Origin: Piscirickettsiaceae bacterium
GTDB lineage: Bacteria; Pseudomonadota; Gammaproteobacteria; Thiomicrospirales; Thiomicrospiraceae
Reading direction: 5' to 3'
DNA: 19,900 nt
NCBI GenBank assembly: GCA_027019045.1
Contig: JALUXI010000058.1
Coordinates: 1 to 19,900 of the forward strand
Of this stretch, positions 1 to 7,283 are shown in pieces. Numbering within the stretch: the stretch's first letter is position 1; the number at the start of each line of letters is the position of its first letter. The translations under genes were made by a program, and so were the position numbers. The notes beneath the pieces were generated by a model that saw nothing but the letters and a program-made list of their open reading frames with translations, was not told the origin of the DNA and did no database searches.

Positions 1-176
1 GATATCACCAATCCTGCCAGGGCATAAAAAACCGCCGTCAATAACCAATAACGATAACTTTCAGTCGGATTGAAATTAGTAATCGCCACCCCAATTAAAG
101 ACACGACCACCACCAAAAACAATGTCCACTCTTCTAACTTTTTATGACGCCTAATCGCCCTAATTTCCAAATTCAT
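1..176 (-). CDS. Hypothetical small membrane protein, N-terminal part (runs off window edge)
   Basis: An ATG at 176-174 opens a frame that stays open to the window edge, giving 58 complete codons. It is preceded by an AGGAGAG Shine-Dalgarno about six bases upstream, in the 9-nt gap after the stop of the diguanylate cyclase gene, so the two are probably co-transcribed and perhaps translationally coupled. The protein begins with a short basic stretch (MNLEIRAIRRHKKLEEW). A hydrophobic segment follows at about residues 18-33 (rich in V, L and I), then a polar linker with NFNPTESYR, then a second hydrophobic segment from about residue 43 to the edge. This predicts an inner-membrane protein with the N terminus inside. 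I do not recognise a family. Its role may be linked to the neighbouring cyclase, but that rests only on adjacency. The C terminus lies outside the window. Confidence 0.6.
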   Translation of the reverse strand, partial: MNLEIRAIRRHKKLEEWTLFLVVVVSLIGVAITNFNPTESYRYWLLTAVFYALAGLVI

Positions 177-185
177 CCCTCTCTC

Positions 186-1199
186 CTAATCATGCTCAAT
201 AGAAAGCTGATTACGCCCTCTATGCTTAGCAATGTACAATCTTTCATCCGCTTTAACAATCCACTCATCTAGAGTACACTTGTCAAGCTGCTCTGGTGAG
301 ATGCATATCGCACCAGCTGAAACCGTCACCCAATCCACCATCGGATTCACGCTTGGCTTCCATATTTGATGGCGTAATGATTGTTGTATGTTTTGATACA
401 GGCTCTGACATGTTTCAACTGTCACCCCTTTCAGAACAACCAAAAACTCCTCACCTCCCCACCTACAAATTTCTGAATCCACCCCTTTACCAAATGAATC
501 CCTGATTACATCCGAAACCCGCCTAAGTACTTCATCTCCATAAGCATGACCTTGTGTATCATTGACCTGCTTAAAATAATCAATGTCAAACATCATCAAC
601 AAAATCTCAGTCTTTTCAGAAACTGCCTGCTCAGAAAAAAGAGACAAAGATTCATACATTTTTCTCCGATTTACCAGTCCTGTTAAAGTATCCCGTTCAC
701 TTAAAACTTGAAACTTTAATCGCTCATTTTCCAAAGATTCAGCCAAAAGCTTCTCATGCGTAATCTCCAAAATCACACCATGTGCCAATAAAGGCTGCCC
801 CCTCTTGTCTCTTAAAACCACTTTTGCCTGACTCTTAAAGAACTGTTTTCCCCCCAAAGGACTTAGATAAGGAAATTCATTCTCATAAACATCCGTTTGT
901 CCTTCTAACATCTCCTGATACTCTCTGAAGATCTCATCAGCCGCCTGTTGGTTCTCTTCCGCAACATGACGATTATAATCGCCCGCAATAGGACAGAACT
1001 GGGCAATGGAGTACTTATTTTGAGGAGTAGAAGTCAGATTAAAAGCGCTCACCATTTCATCATTACAATAGAAAAAATCAGGGTCATTCAAGTAATCAAT
1101 AAACCACCAACACACCCCACGAAAATTACTATCCTGAAGTATTTCCTCAAAAAGCTGTCGCTTACAACGAACTTGTTCAACAAATAATGCACTCACCAT
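186..1199 (-). CDS. PAS-GGDEF protein, probable diguanylate cyclase
   Basis: Predicted to make the second messenger cyclic di-GMP from two GTP. The 337-residue protein has no signal peptide or membrane segment, so it should be cytosolic. Residues about 25-150 look like a PAS-type sensor domain with a PAC-like end (FFKSQAKVVLRDKRGQ, then GVILEITHEK). A short helical linker (150-168) leads to a GGDEF domain at about 166-333. Visible motifs are DTLTGLVNRR at 170-179, FDIDYFKQVND at 204-214, GHAYGDEVLR at 217-226, the active-site loop RWGGEEF at 246-252, and ADERLYIAKHRGRN at 317-330. The GGEEF signature is intact, so activity is expected. The inhibitory RxxD site expected five residues before the signature is not conserved (GVDS there). 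No EAL domain is present. The start is either this ATG or the next codon, GTG at 1196-1194: the AGGAGG at 1206-1201 is only 1 nt from the ATG and 4 nt from the GTG. An in-frame TGA lies just upstream, so the gene cannot extend further. Confidence 0.9.
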   Translation of the reverse strand: MVSALFVEQVRCKRQLFEEILQDSNFRGVCWWFIDYLNDPDFFYCNDEMVSAFNLTSTPQNKYSIAQFCPIAGDYNRHVAEENQQAADEIFREYQEMLEGQTDVYENEFPYLSPLGGKQFFKSQAKVVLRDKRGQPLLAHGVILEITHEKLLAESLENERLKFQVLSERDTLTGLVNRRKMYESLSLFSEQAVSEKTEILLMMFDIDYFKQVNDTQGHAYGDEVLRRVSDVIRDSFGKGVDSEICRWGGEEFLVVLKGVTVETCQSLYQNIQQSLRHQIWKPSVNPMVDWVTVSAGAICISPEQLDKCTLDEWIVKADERLYIAKHRGRNQLSIEHD

Positions 1200-1548
1200 G
1201 CCTCCTCAATTGGATCTCGACTCCACACCCGCAACCTAACAGTGATATAGAGCTTTGCTGCATGAGTGGGGGAGTTTTAGCTTTTTTAATCCGTGTTACC
1301 ATCTCGTGCAAAACCCTCATTATAAATGCTTTATATCGATATCTCACCAAAAAGCTTTCTACCCAAATCCTCAGATAGAAATTAGATAAAGCGTGCTGCA
1401 CCTTGTCTGCTAGGGGCTTGCAAAAAATCTTAGCTTCACCATCGGTTAAGCAGGCATTTTTTGTGAGTCCATAGCTGGCAAGGAGTGGGGCGATTTGCCG
1501 ATTTCTATCTGAGGATTTGGGTTCTACAAGAAGGCAGGAAAAATGCAC
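1177..1548 (-). CDS. Doubtful 123-codon ORF spanning an inverted repeat
   Basis: This is an open frame starting at GTG (1548-1546) and ending inside the first codons of the diguanylate cyclase gene, in a different frame. I do not recognise the product. It is rich in Cys, Arg and Lys, has no clear domain, membrane segment or low-complexity region, and lacks a good Shine-Dalgarno. Two of its stretches are encoded by the two arms of a 22-bp inverted repeat read in opposite senses (EPKSSDRN near the N terminus, NFYLRIWV in the middle), which is unusual for a real protein. It fills the only large gene-poor gap of the window. It may be a chance frame, or a remnant of an inserted element. I list it because nothing else codes here, not because coding is likely. 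Confidence 0.15.
   Translation of the reverse strand: MHFSCLLVEPKSSDRNRQIAPLLASYGLTKNACLTDGEAKIFCKPLADKVQHALSNFYLRIWVESFLVRYRYKAFIMRVLHEMVTRIKKAKTPPLMQQSSISLLGCGCGVEIQLRRHGECIIC
1319..1324 (-). promoter_or_regulatory. Candidate -10 box upstream of the diguanylate cyclase gene
   Basis: A perfect TATAAT lies on the minus strand about 120 nt before the cyclase start, in an AT-rich stretch. No good -35 box sits at the usual 16-18 nt spacing; TTGGTG is 20 nt upstream. If used, transcription would start near 1312 and give a leader of roughly 110 nt. The box lies between the inverted repeat and the gene, outside the 1361-1522 segment. The call rests on one hexamer. Confidence 0.3.
1361..1522. repeat. 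162-bp segment bounded by a perfect 22-bp inverted repeat
   Basis: Positions 1361-1382 and 1501-1522 are exact reverse complements over 22 bases (left arm starts ACCCAAATCC, right arm ends GGATTTGGGT), separated by 118 bp. The match stops at both arm ends. The bases just outside are TCT on both sides (1358-1360 and 1523-1525), which could be a 3-bp target duplication or chance. A short non-autonomous inserted element (MITE-like), the ends of a decayed insertion sequence, an invertible segment, or a long-range RNA hairpin are all possible. It lies between the initiator tRNA terminator and the diguanylate cyclase gene. The 118-bp interior has no convincing gene or promoter on either strand. Confidence 0.7.
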
Positions 1549-1611
1549 TCAAGATAACAATAGAAGTTTAGGAAGGCTATACAAAATTGACACAATGCCA
1601 TTTTATAGACG

Positions 1612-1661
1612 AAAAAAAACCTATAACCAACGCCCGCTAAGTTGTTGAAGTTACAGGTTTT
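1612..1661 (-). terminator. Intrinsic terminator of the initiator tRNA unit
   Basis: Reading the minus strand just after the tRNA 3' end, AAAACCTGTAAC (1661-1650) pairs with GTTATAGGTTTT (1627-1616) with one G-U wobble. CAAC/GTTG can add an inner stem, and a run of eight T (1619-1612) follows. The hairpin starts 6 nt beyond the CCA end of the tRNA. It is the clearest terminator in the window and separates the tRNA unit from the cyclase gene. Confidence 0.88.
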
Positions 1662-1667
1662 AGAATG

Positions 1668-1744
<77 letters not shown>

Positions 1745-1761
1745 TCAATTTGATAAGGCGT

Positions 1762-1789
1762 ATTATAGGCAGTTTTCAGAAGTTTGCAA
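1762..1789 (-). promoter_or_regulatory. Promoter of the initiator tRNA gene
   Basis: On the minus strand TTGCAA (1789-1784) and a perfect TATAAT (1767-1762) are separated by 16 nt. The start should fall near 1755, about 10 nt before the mature tRNA 5' end. The discriminator after the -10 box (ACGCC) is GC-rich, typical of stringently controlled stable-RNA promoters. A strongly AT-rich stretch lies just upstream of the -35 box (about 1795-1825) and could act as an UP element. Confidence 0.85.
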
Positions 1790-1857
1790 GCTCTATTTCA
1801 TAAAATTGTCATATTTTCTTTTAGACAGTTTTGAATTTACTTGACTGACTGTACTAA

Positions 1858-1879
1858 CTCGCACAGATCTCGCACAGAT
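1858..1879. repeat. Two tandem copies of an 11-bp repeat
   Basis: CTCGCACAGAT occurs twice back to back (1858-1868 and 1869-1879). It lies between the DUF2818 stop and the initiator tRNA promoter, about 70 bp upstream of the -35 box. The 11-bp period puts both copies on the same helix face, as for a tandem protein-binding site. With only two copies this may equally be a small slippage duplication. Confidence 0.6.
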
Positions 1880-1897
1880 TCCTATAACTCCTTATCA

Positions 1898-2227
1898 CTA
1901 CTGTTTAGCTTGAGTTCTATTCCCTAAAAAATGGACTAAGTTATAACGGTAGATAAACCCTGGGAAGGCAAAAATCATAAACATAAACAGTGTCACCGTA
2001 TAAAACTCCCAGCCTTGCTGATGCACATTTCCCATCGCTTTCAGCTCCAGAAGATAAGCAAATATCCCCATCAGTAGATAGTAAAAGAACCACTCGCCCA
2101 ATGTTAACCAAATGCTTTTGCGACTTACGGGAATAAACAGAAACAACTTATTTGGAAATATAAAAGGGATGTTGGCCAGCACAATGGCGGTAATCAATAA
2201 AATATTGACTGCTAGATCTAAACTCAT
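1898..2227 (-). CDS. DUF2818 family membrane protein downstream of nuoN
   Basis: A 109-residue hydrophobic protein with three likely membrane segments, at about residues 5-27, 40-62 and 76-94, separated by short loops (SRKSIW, then LKAMGNVHQQGWE) and ending in a basic tail. The sequence and its position directly after nuoN match the DUF2818 family, known as a conserved complex I neighbour in several proteobacteria. The function is unknown. A role in complex I assembly or stability is inferred from neighbourhood only. The ATG start is supported by AAGGA about 8 nt upstream. A hairpin between nuoN and this gene may reduce read-through, so expression could be lower than for nuoN. No obvious terminator follows the stop, and the next unit (tRNA-fMet) has its own promoter. 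Confidence 0.85.
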   Translation of the reverse strand: MSLDLAVNILLITAIVLANIPFIFPNKLFLFIPVSRKSIWLTLGEWFFYYLLMGIFAYLLELKAMGNVHQQGWEFYTVTLFMFMIFAFPGFIYRYNLVHFLGNRTQAKQ

Positions 2228-2249
2228 AAAAGGATTCCTTCGAAACTAA

Positions 2250-2270
2250 AAGAGCCCTCTTTGGGCTCTT
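2250..2270 (-). terminator. Hairpin with short T tract after nuoN (partial terminator or attenuator)
   Basis: On the minus strand AAGAGCCC (2270-2263) and GGGCTCTT (2257-2250) form an 8-bp stem with a 5-nt loop, 8 nt after the nuoN stop. The T tract is short (four T counted into the stem end, then AG, then TTT), so termination may be incomplete. It ends the core nuo operon and may allow some read-through into the DUF2818 gene. Confidence 0.6.
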
Positions 2271-2278
2271 ACATAAAA

Positions 2279-3727
2279 TCAGTGCGTCAACGCCACTGCA
2301 TTGTAACAGAGATTGATAAAGCCAGAGGGGATGAGCCCAAATACTAATAGGGCAATCGCAACGAAGCTTGCCGTCCATTGTGTTGTACGATTCACAGCCT
2401 TAATTGGCGTGGTATCTTCTGGCACATCAAAGTACATCACCTTAACGACTCTCAAGTAGTAGAAGGCACTGATAACGGCAGTGATTACAGCAACTACGGC
2501 CAACCATACAAATCCTGCTTTAACCACTTCTTCAATCACCATCAGTTTCGCGAAGAAGCCGATAAACGGAGGCACACCCGCCATAGAGAACATGGCAAAT
2601 AGCATCATCAATGCTAACCAAGGATTACGTGCATTTAATCCTTTGAAATCATCAATACGATCAAACTCTTGACGCCCTTTACCTAGGACGATCATCATAC
2701 CAAAACCAACCAGTCCTGTTATGGCATAAACCAATACATAGTACATTGCCGATGCAAACCCATCAAAAGTCCCAGCAATGAAACCTAAAAGAATGAAACC
2801 GACATGACCAATCCCTGAGTAAGCTAACATACGCTTAAGGTTGTCTTGGGCTATGGCAACAATAGATCCAACAATAAGGGAAAGAACGGTCACAATGATT
2901 AAAAGTTGTTGCCAATCCTTTAATAATCCAGGCATCGCTTCAACCATCAAGCGATATACCATCGCAAAGGCGGCTATTTTAGGGATTGTTCCTAAAAACA
3001 GAGTAACAGCAGTCGGTGCACCATGATACACATCAGGCACCCACATATGGAAAGGCGCCCCACCCATTTTAAAGATCAGACCAATGACGACGAAAACCAC
3101 GCCGAAAGCTAAGACTGTATGATCCACCTGACCTGTGGCAATAACCGCAGCAATCTTATCAAAATTGATTTCACCCGTCGCACCATAAATCATGGAGAAA
3201 CCGTATAACAACATCCCTGTTGCCAAAGCACCCAATACAAAATATTTAGAGGCCGCCTCAACTGCAACACCTGAATTACGATGAAGTGCGATAATGGCAT
3301 ACAAACTCAGAGACATGATTTCTAGACCCAAGTACAGCGTGATCAAGTTATAGGCTGAAATCATGACAAACATGCCTAAAATAGCAAACAGACCTAGAAC
3401 ATAAAACTCACCACTACCATACTTTTTCTCTTGCATAGAGGTTCTAGCAAATAGAAAAATGCCCAAAGCAATCAATACGGTAAAAATCTTTAAGACATCT
3501 GATAAGGTATCACGGACAAAACTGCCATCAAAAGTGACAATCTGATGCACGGTAAAGCTATCAACAATTAACCAGCCTACAATAATTAAAGAAAGTTGCG
3601 TAGCATAGTAAGTCGCATTCTGGCAACGCTTGCTCCAGATTGTATCCCCAATCAAAACAACTGAGGCTAGAATCAACAGGGCAATTTCTGGGATTGCCGG
3701 TGCAAAATTTGGAATTACAAAATTCAT
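2279..3727 (-). CDS. nuoN: NADH-quinone oxidoreductase subunit N
   Basis: Antiporter-like proton-translocating subunit of the complex I membrane arm, next to NuoK. The 482-residue length matches the family (about 485 in E. coli). The protein is hydrophobic throughout, with the many transmembrane helices expected. Key residues are visible: the transmembrane glutamate in LYLGLEIMSLSLY (E136), and the lysine that begins the conserved KMGGAPFHMWVPDVYHGAPT stretch (K220-T239) of the proton-transfer half-channel. The ATG is preceded by AGGTGAG about 8 nt upstream, and the nuoM stop lies 19 nt before the start. It is the last nuo gene, followed by a hairpin and the DUF2818 gene. Confidence 0.97.
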   Translation of the reverse strand: MNFVIPNFAPAIPEIALLILASVVLIGDTIWSKRCQNATYYATQLSLIIVGWLIVDSFTVHQIVTFDGSFVRDTLSDVLKIFTVLIALGIFLFARTSMQEKKYGSGEFYVLGLFAILGMFVMISAYNLITLYLGLEIMSLSLYAIIALHRNSGVAVEAASKYFVLGALATGMLLYGFSMIYGATGEINFDKIAAVIATGQVDHTVLAFGVVFVVIGLIFKMGGAPFHMWVPDVYHGAPTAVTLFLGTIPKIAAFAMVYRLMVEAMPGLLKDWQQLLIIVTVLSLIVGSIVAIAQDNLKRMLAYSGIGHVGFILLGFIAGTFDGFASAMYYVLVYAITGLVGFGMMIVLGKGRQEFDRIDDFKGLNARNPWLALMMLFAMFSMAGVPPFIGFFAKLMVIEEVVKAGFVWLAVVAVITAVISAFYYLRVVKVMYFDVPEDTTPIKAVNRTTQWTASFVAIALLVFGLIPSGFINLCYNAVALTH

Positions 3728-3746
3728 ATTATCGACTCACCTATTT

Positions 3747-5258
3747 TTATAATTTTGATGTGGTTGCTTGAATGAGCAAATGGTTGATGGAGTGACTCAT
3801 CACTTCAATCACTGGTGCAGGATAAACACCCAATCCCACAACAGCAATAGCCAAAGCAGTCATAATGGCAAACTCTCGTTTATTTAAATCTGTCATAGAA
3901 GCGACATTTTCATTGGAAACTGCACCAAAAAAGACCCGTTTAACCATCCATAAAGTATAGCCAGCACCAATAATCAAAGTTAATGCAGCTAAAGTACCGT
4001 ACCAAATATTGGCTTTAAAGGAGGAGATAATAACCATGAATTCTCCCACAAATCCTGAAGTACCTGGCAATCCCACATTGGCCATCGCAAATAGCACGGC
4101 AAAAAAGCCAAACCAAGGCATGACATTCACAACCCCACCATAGGCCTTGATTTCACGCGTATGCAAACGATCGTACAGCACACCAATGGCTAAGAACATC
4201 GCTCCAGAAATAAAGCCATGAGAAAGCATTTGTACCATCGCACCTTGCATTCCAATCACAGAACCTTGAGCATTCCCTGTATTTTGAACAATGTCATACA
4301 CTAAAAACATCCCCAGTGTCACAAATCCCATATGAGAAATAGATGAGTATGCCACCAGTTTCTTCATGTCTGACTGAACCATGGCGACCAATCCAATATA
4401 AACAATAGCAATCAAGGAAAGTGCAATGACCAACCAATCCAAAGTCATCGAAGCATCAGGCGTAATGGGTAGACTAAAACGAACAAAGCCGTACCCCCCC
4501 ATCTTTAACATAATAGCCGCCAGCACTACAGAACCCGCTGTCGGTGCTTCAACGTGCGCATCGGGCAACCATGTATGCACAGGGAACATAGGAATTTTGA
4601 CCGCAAACGCAATTAAGAAAGCTAAGAAAATCAGAATCTGAGCCGTCATGCCTAAAGGCATTGCTTGGAAATCTAAAATTGAGAAGCTTCCACTTTGATA
4701 ATACATATAGATGAAAGCGACCAACATGAAAACAGAACCGAAGAAGGTATATAAGAAGAACTTCAAGGTCGCATAAACACGACGAGGCCCACCCCATTTA
4801 CCAATGACGATGAACATTGGAATCAACAAGGCTTCCCAGAACACATAGAACAACACGGCATCCAGTGCAACAAATACACCGACCATCATCCCTCCCATAA
4901 TCAGGAAGGCTCCCATATACTGCTCGACGCGTTCTTTAATCACTTCCCAAGCAGAAGCAATCACCAACACTTGAGTAAAAGTTGTCAATAACACCAATGG
5001 CATTGAAAGACCATCTACACCCAAATGGTAATGAATATTAAAAGCAGGAATCCAGCTTGAATACTCAACAAACTGCATTTTTGCTGTCGACACATCAAAC
5101 TGCGTCCAAAGCGGCAAAGAAGCCACAAATGTCAATAAGGCCACTGCCAGAGAGAGCCATTTGGCAACTGTGGGTCGATCACGACCGATGAATAATACCA
5201 GCAGACCACCGATAATGGGTAACCAAACTAAGGTACTTAAAATTGGAAGACCAAACAT
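3747..5258 (-). CDS. nuoM: NADH-quinone oxidoreductase subunit M
   Basis: Second antiporter-like proton pump of the membrane arm, between NuoL and NuoN. It has 503 residues (E. coli 509) with hydrophobic helices throughout. Motifs include the helix glutamate in FYVFWEALLIPMFI (E142) and the conserved stretch beginning KIPMFPVHTWLPDAHVEAPT (K221-T240), the hallmark of the ND4/Mrp-antiporter family. The N terminus has hydrophobic helices at about 5-25 and 32-51. It follows nuoL with a 31-nt gap. AAAGGA lies about 11 nt before the ATG, which is rather far but usable. Confidence 0.97.
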   Translation of the reverse strand: MFGLPILSTLVWLPIIGGLLVLFIGRDRPTVAKWLSLAVALLTFVASLPLWTQFDVSTAKMQFVEYSSWIPAFNIHYHLGVDGLSMPLVLLTTFTQVLVIASAWEVIKERVEQYMGAFLIMGGMMVGVFVALDAVLFYVFWEALLIPMFIVIGKWGGPRRVYATLKFFLYTFFGSVFMLVAFIYMYYQSGSFSILDFQAMPLGMTAQILIFLAFLIAFAVKIPMFPVHTWLPDAHVEAPTAGSVVLAAIMLKMGGYGFVRFSLPITPDASMTLDWLVIALSLIAIVYIGLVAMVQSDMKKLVAYSSISHMGFVTLGMFLVYDIVQNTGNAQGSVIGMQGAMVQMLSHGFISGAMFLAIGVLYDRLHTREIKAYGGVVNVMPWFGFFAVLFAMANVGLPGTSGFVGEFMVIISSFKANIWYGTLAALTLIIGAGYTLWMVKRVFFGAVSNENVASMTDLNKREFAIMTALAIAVVGLGVYPAPVIEVMSHSINHLLIQATTSKL

Positions 5259-5289
5259 ATCTAAACTAATCCTTTATTATTCTTATCAA

Positions 5290-7269
5290 TTACCACAAAA
5301 CCCAGATCAACATACCCAATAGGCCAAAGATCATCACAAAGGCATAATGGTAAATGTATCCAGTCTGCATGGTACGCATGGCTCGAGCGGCATTGTAGAC
5401 GCTCATAAAGGTATTGGTAACCAATCCAGTATCGATGAGTTTCACATCGATCTTCTGCCAGAAGAAGTTGCCTAACTTCAAGGCACCTTTTACAAACACA
5501 ATTTCATTGAATTTATCGAATCCATAGCCTGCCTCAAGGACTTTGTAACCTCGAGGACACGCATTTTTAATCTTCTCAGGAATCGCAGGATTCTTAATAT
5601 AGAAGTACCAAGCGATGAAGACACCAGACAAGGCCAACATCACAGGCAGTGACATAAATCCATGAAGTGCCATCCCTAATGCGCCACCCTCAACAAAATG
5701 GTGCATATAGATTTCATGCAAGACATTATGCTGCTCAAATACGGTGATTGCATCAGCGAAATAACTACCCGATAAAATGGGACCCACCAAAGGAATCCCA
5801 ATCACCACCGCTGGAATACTCAACATAATCAATGGGAAAGTAATCACCCAAGGAGATTCCTTAATGTGGTGGTTCTTCACATATTCACTCTCTTCACCGT
5901 GGAACACGATAAAGAACATACGGAAGCTATAGAAGGCAGTAATAAAAACCCCCGCCAATAACAAAATATAAGCGAACCCAGAACCCCATACATCCGCTTC
6001 ATGGACCGCTAATAAAATTGAATCTTTAGAATAAAAGCCTGCAAAACCAGGGAAGCCAATCAAAGCAAGAGAGCCGATCAACAGTGCCCAATAAGTAATT
6101 GGCATATATTTCTTCAAACCACCCATTTTTCGAATATCTTGGTTGTGGTGCATCGCAACGATAACCGAACCAGCGGCCAAGAAGAGCAAAGCTTTAAAGA
6201 AAGCATGCGTCAAGACATGGAACATCCCTGCTGCGTAAGCTGAAGCCCCTAGCGCAGCGGTCATGTAGCCCAACTGAGATAATGTCGAGTAAGCAACCAC
6301 GCGTTTAATGTCATTTTGGATAATCCCCAACAGTCCCATGAAGAAAGCCGTCAAAGCACCAATAATCAAAATAAAGCTTAATGCCACCTCTGATAATTCA
6401 TAGGCGGGTGATAAACGAGCGACCATAAAAATCCCTGCCGTGACCATTGTCGCAGCGTGAATCAAAGCAGAAATAGGCGTGGGGCCTTCCATTGATTCTG
6501 GTAACCAAACATGCAGAGGGATCTGAGCCGATTTACCCATCGCCCCAACAAAAAGGAGTAATACCATCACTGTAATGACTGACCACTCTACACCTGGAAT
6601 GAAACTGATAGTCTTCCCAACTTGAGCATTCAGACCCGCAAAAAACTCTTGGTAATCCATGGTGCCGAAATACATGAATACCATCGCAATCCCAAGAATA
6701 AATCCAAAGTCACCAACACGGTTGACTAAGAATGCTTTAAGGTTTGCCTGAATTGCTGATTCTCGTTTCATATAGAAACCGATCAACAGGTAAGAGACCA
6801 GCCCCACGGCTTCCCAACCAAAGAACAGTTGTAGGAAGTTATTCGCCATCACCAGTGACAACATCGAAAAGGTAAAGAGCGAAATATAACTAAAGAATCG
6901 CTGGTAATAGGGGTTGTCATGATCATAGTCTTCATCATGATCCATGTATCCTATGGTATAGATATGCACCATCAATGAAACAAAAGTCACCACTAACATC
7001 ATGGTCGCCGACAGGCTATCAATCATATACCCCAACTCAAACTTGATTCCTTCAGCTTGGAACCAAGTATATAGAGACGCATTGTAAGGTGCATGACCAT
7101 CAAGTACGAAAAGCTTAAAGACATAAGCTGCCAAAACCGTTGAAATAAAGACACCTAGAATGGTGACCGTATGTGCTCCTTTACGCCCAATTTGACGGCC
7201 AAATAGACCCGCAATCATTGAGCCGATGAGAGGAGAAACTAAGATAACAGTTAAAATTGTATGTAACAA
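5290..7269 (-). CDS. nuoL: NADH-quinone oxidoreductase subunit L (TTG start)
   Basis: Distal antiporter-like proton pump, whose long C-terminal lateral helix in the family runs along the membrane arm. At 659 residues it is longer than the E. coli protein (613). Motifs include FFGWEAVGLVSYLLIGFY with E153, K246 in GKSAQIPLHVWLPESMEG, then GPTPISALIHAATMVTAG (262-279), which is typical of NuoL/ND5. The start is TTG (7269-7267): AGGAG at 7283-7279 lies exactly 9 nt upstream and overlaps the nuoK stop, while the next in-frame ATG (residue 18) lies inside the first helix. The gap to nuoK is 12 nt. The C-terminal part carries a charged stretch near residues 560-600 before a final hydrophobic helix ending in a WVLW-type tail. 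Confidence 0.96.
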   Translation of the reverse strand: MLHTILTVILVSPLIGSMIAGLFGRQIGRKGAHTVTILGVFISTVLAAYVFKLFVLDGHAPYNASLYTWFQAEGIKFELGYMIDSLSATMMLVVTFVSLMVHIYTIGYMDHDEDYDHDNPYYQRFFSYISLFTFSMLSLVMANNFLQLFFGWEAVGLVSYLLIGFYMKRESAIQANLKAFLVNRVGDFGFILGIAMVFMYFGTMDYQEFFAGLNAQVGKTISFIPGVEWSVITVMVLLLFVGAMGKSAQIPLHVWLPESMEGPTPISALIHAATMVTAGIFMVARLSPAYELSEVALSFILIIGALTAFFMGLLGIIQNDIKRVVAYSTLSQLGYMTAALGASAYAAGMFHVLTHAFFKALLFLAAGSVIVAMHHNQDIRKMGGLKKYMPITYWALLIGSLALIGFPGFAGFYSKDSILLAVHEADVWGSGFAYILLLAGVFITAFYSFRMFFIVFHGEESEYVKNHHIKESPWVITFPLIMLSIPAVVIGIPLVGPILSGSYFADAITVFEQHNVLHEIYMHHFVEGGALGMALHGFMSLPVMLALSGVFIAWYFYIKNPAIPEKIKNACPRGYKVLEAGYGFDKFNEIVFVKGALKLGNFFWQKIDVKLIDTGLVTNTFMSVYNAARAMRTMQTGYIYHYAFVMIFGLLGMLIWVLW

Positions 7270-7283
7270 AGCTGTATTCTCCT
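7267..7283 (-). promoter_or_regulatory. Shine-Dalgarno that decides the nuoL TTG start
   Basis: AGGAG (7283-7279) overlaps the TAG stop of nuoK (7284-7282) and lies 9 nt before TTG at 7269-7267. No ATG or GTG sits at a usable distance, so this site supports a TTG start. Coupling of nuoL translation to termination on nuoK is likely. Confidence 0.75.

Noticed and set aside
1200..1312. Possible c-di-GMP riboswitch in the leader of the cyclase gene
   Set aside because: The conserved core sequences of the known c-di-GMP-I class are not present, and only weak hairpins (ACTCC with GGAGT) can be drawn.
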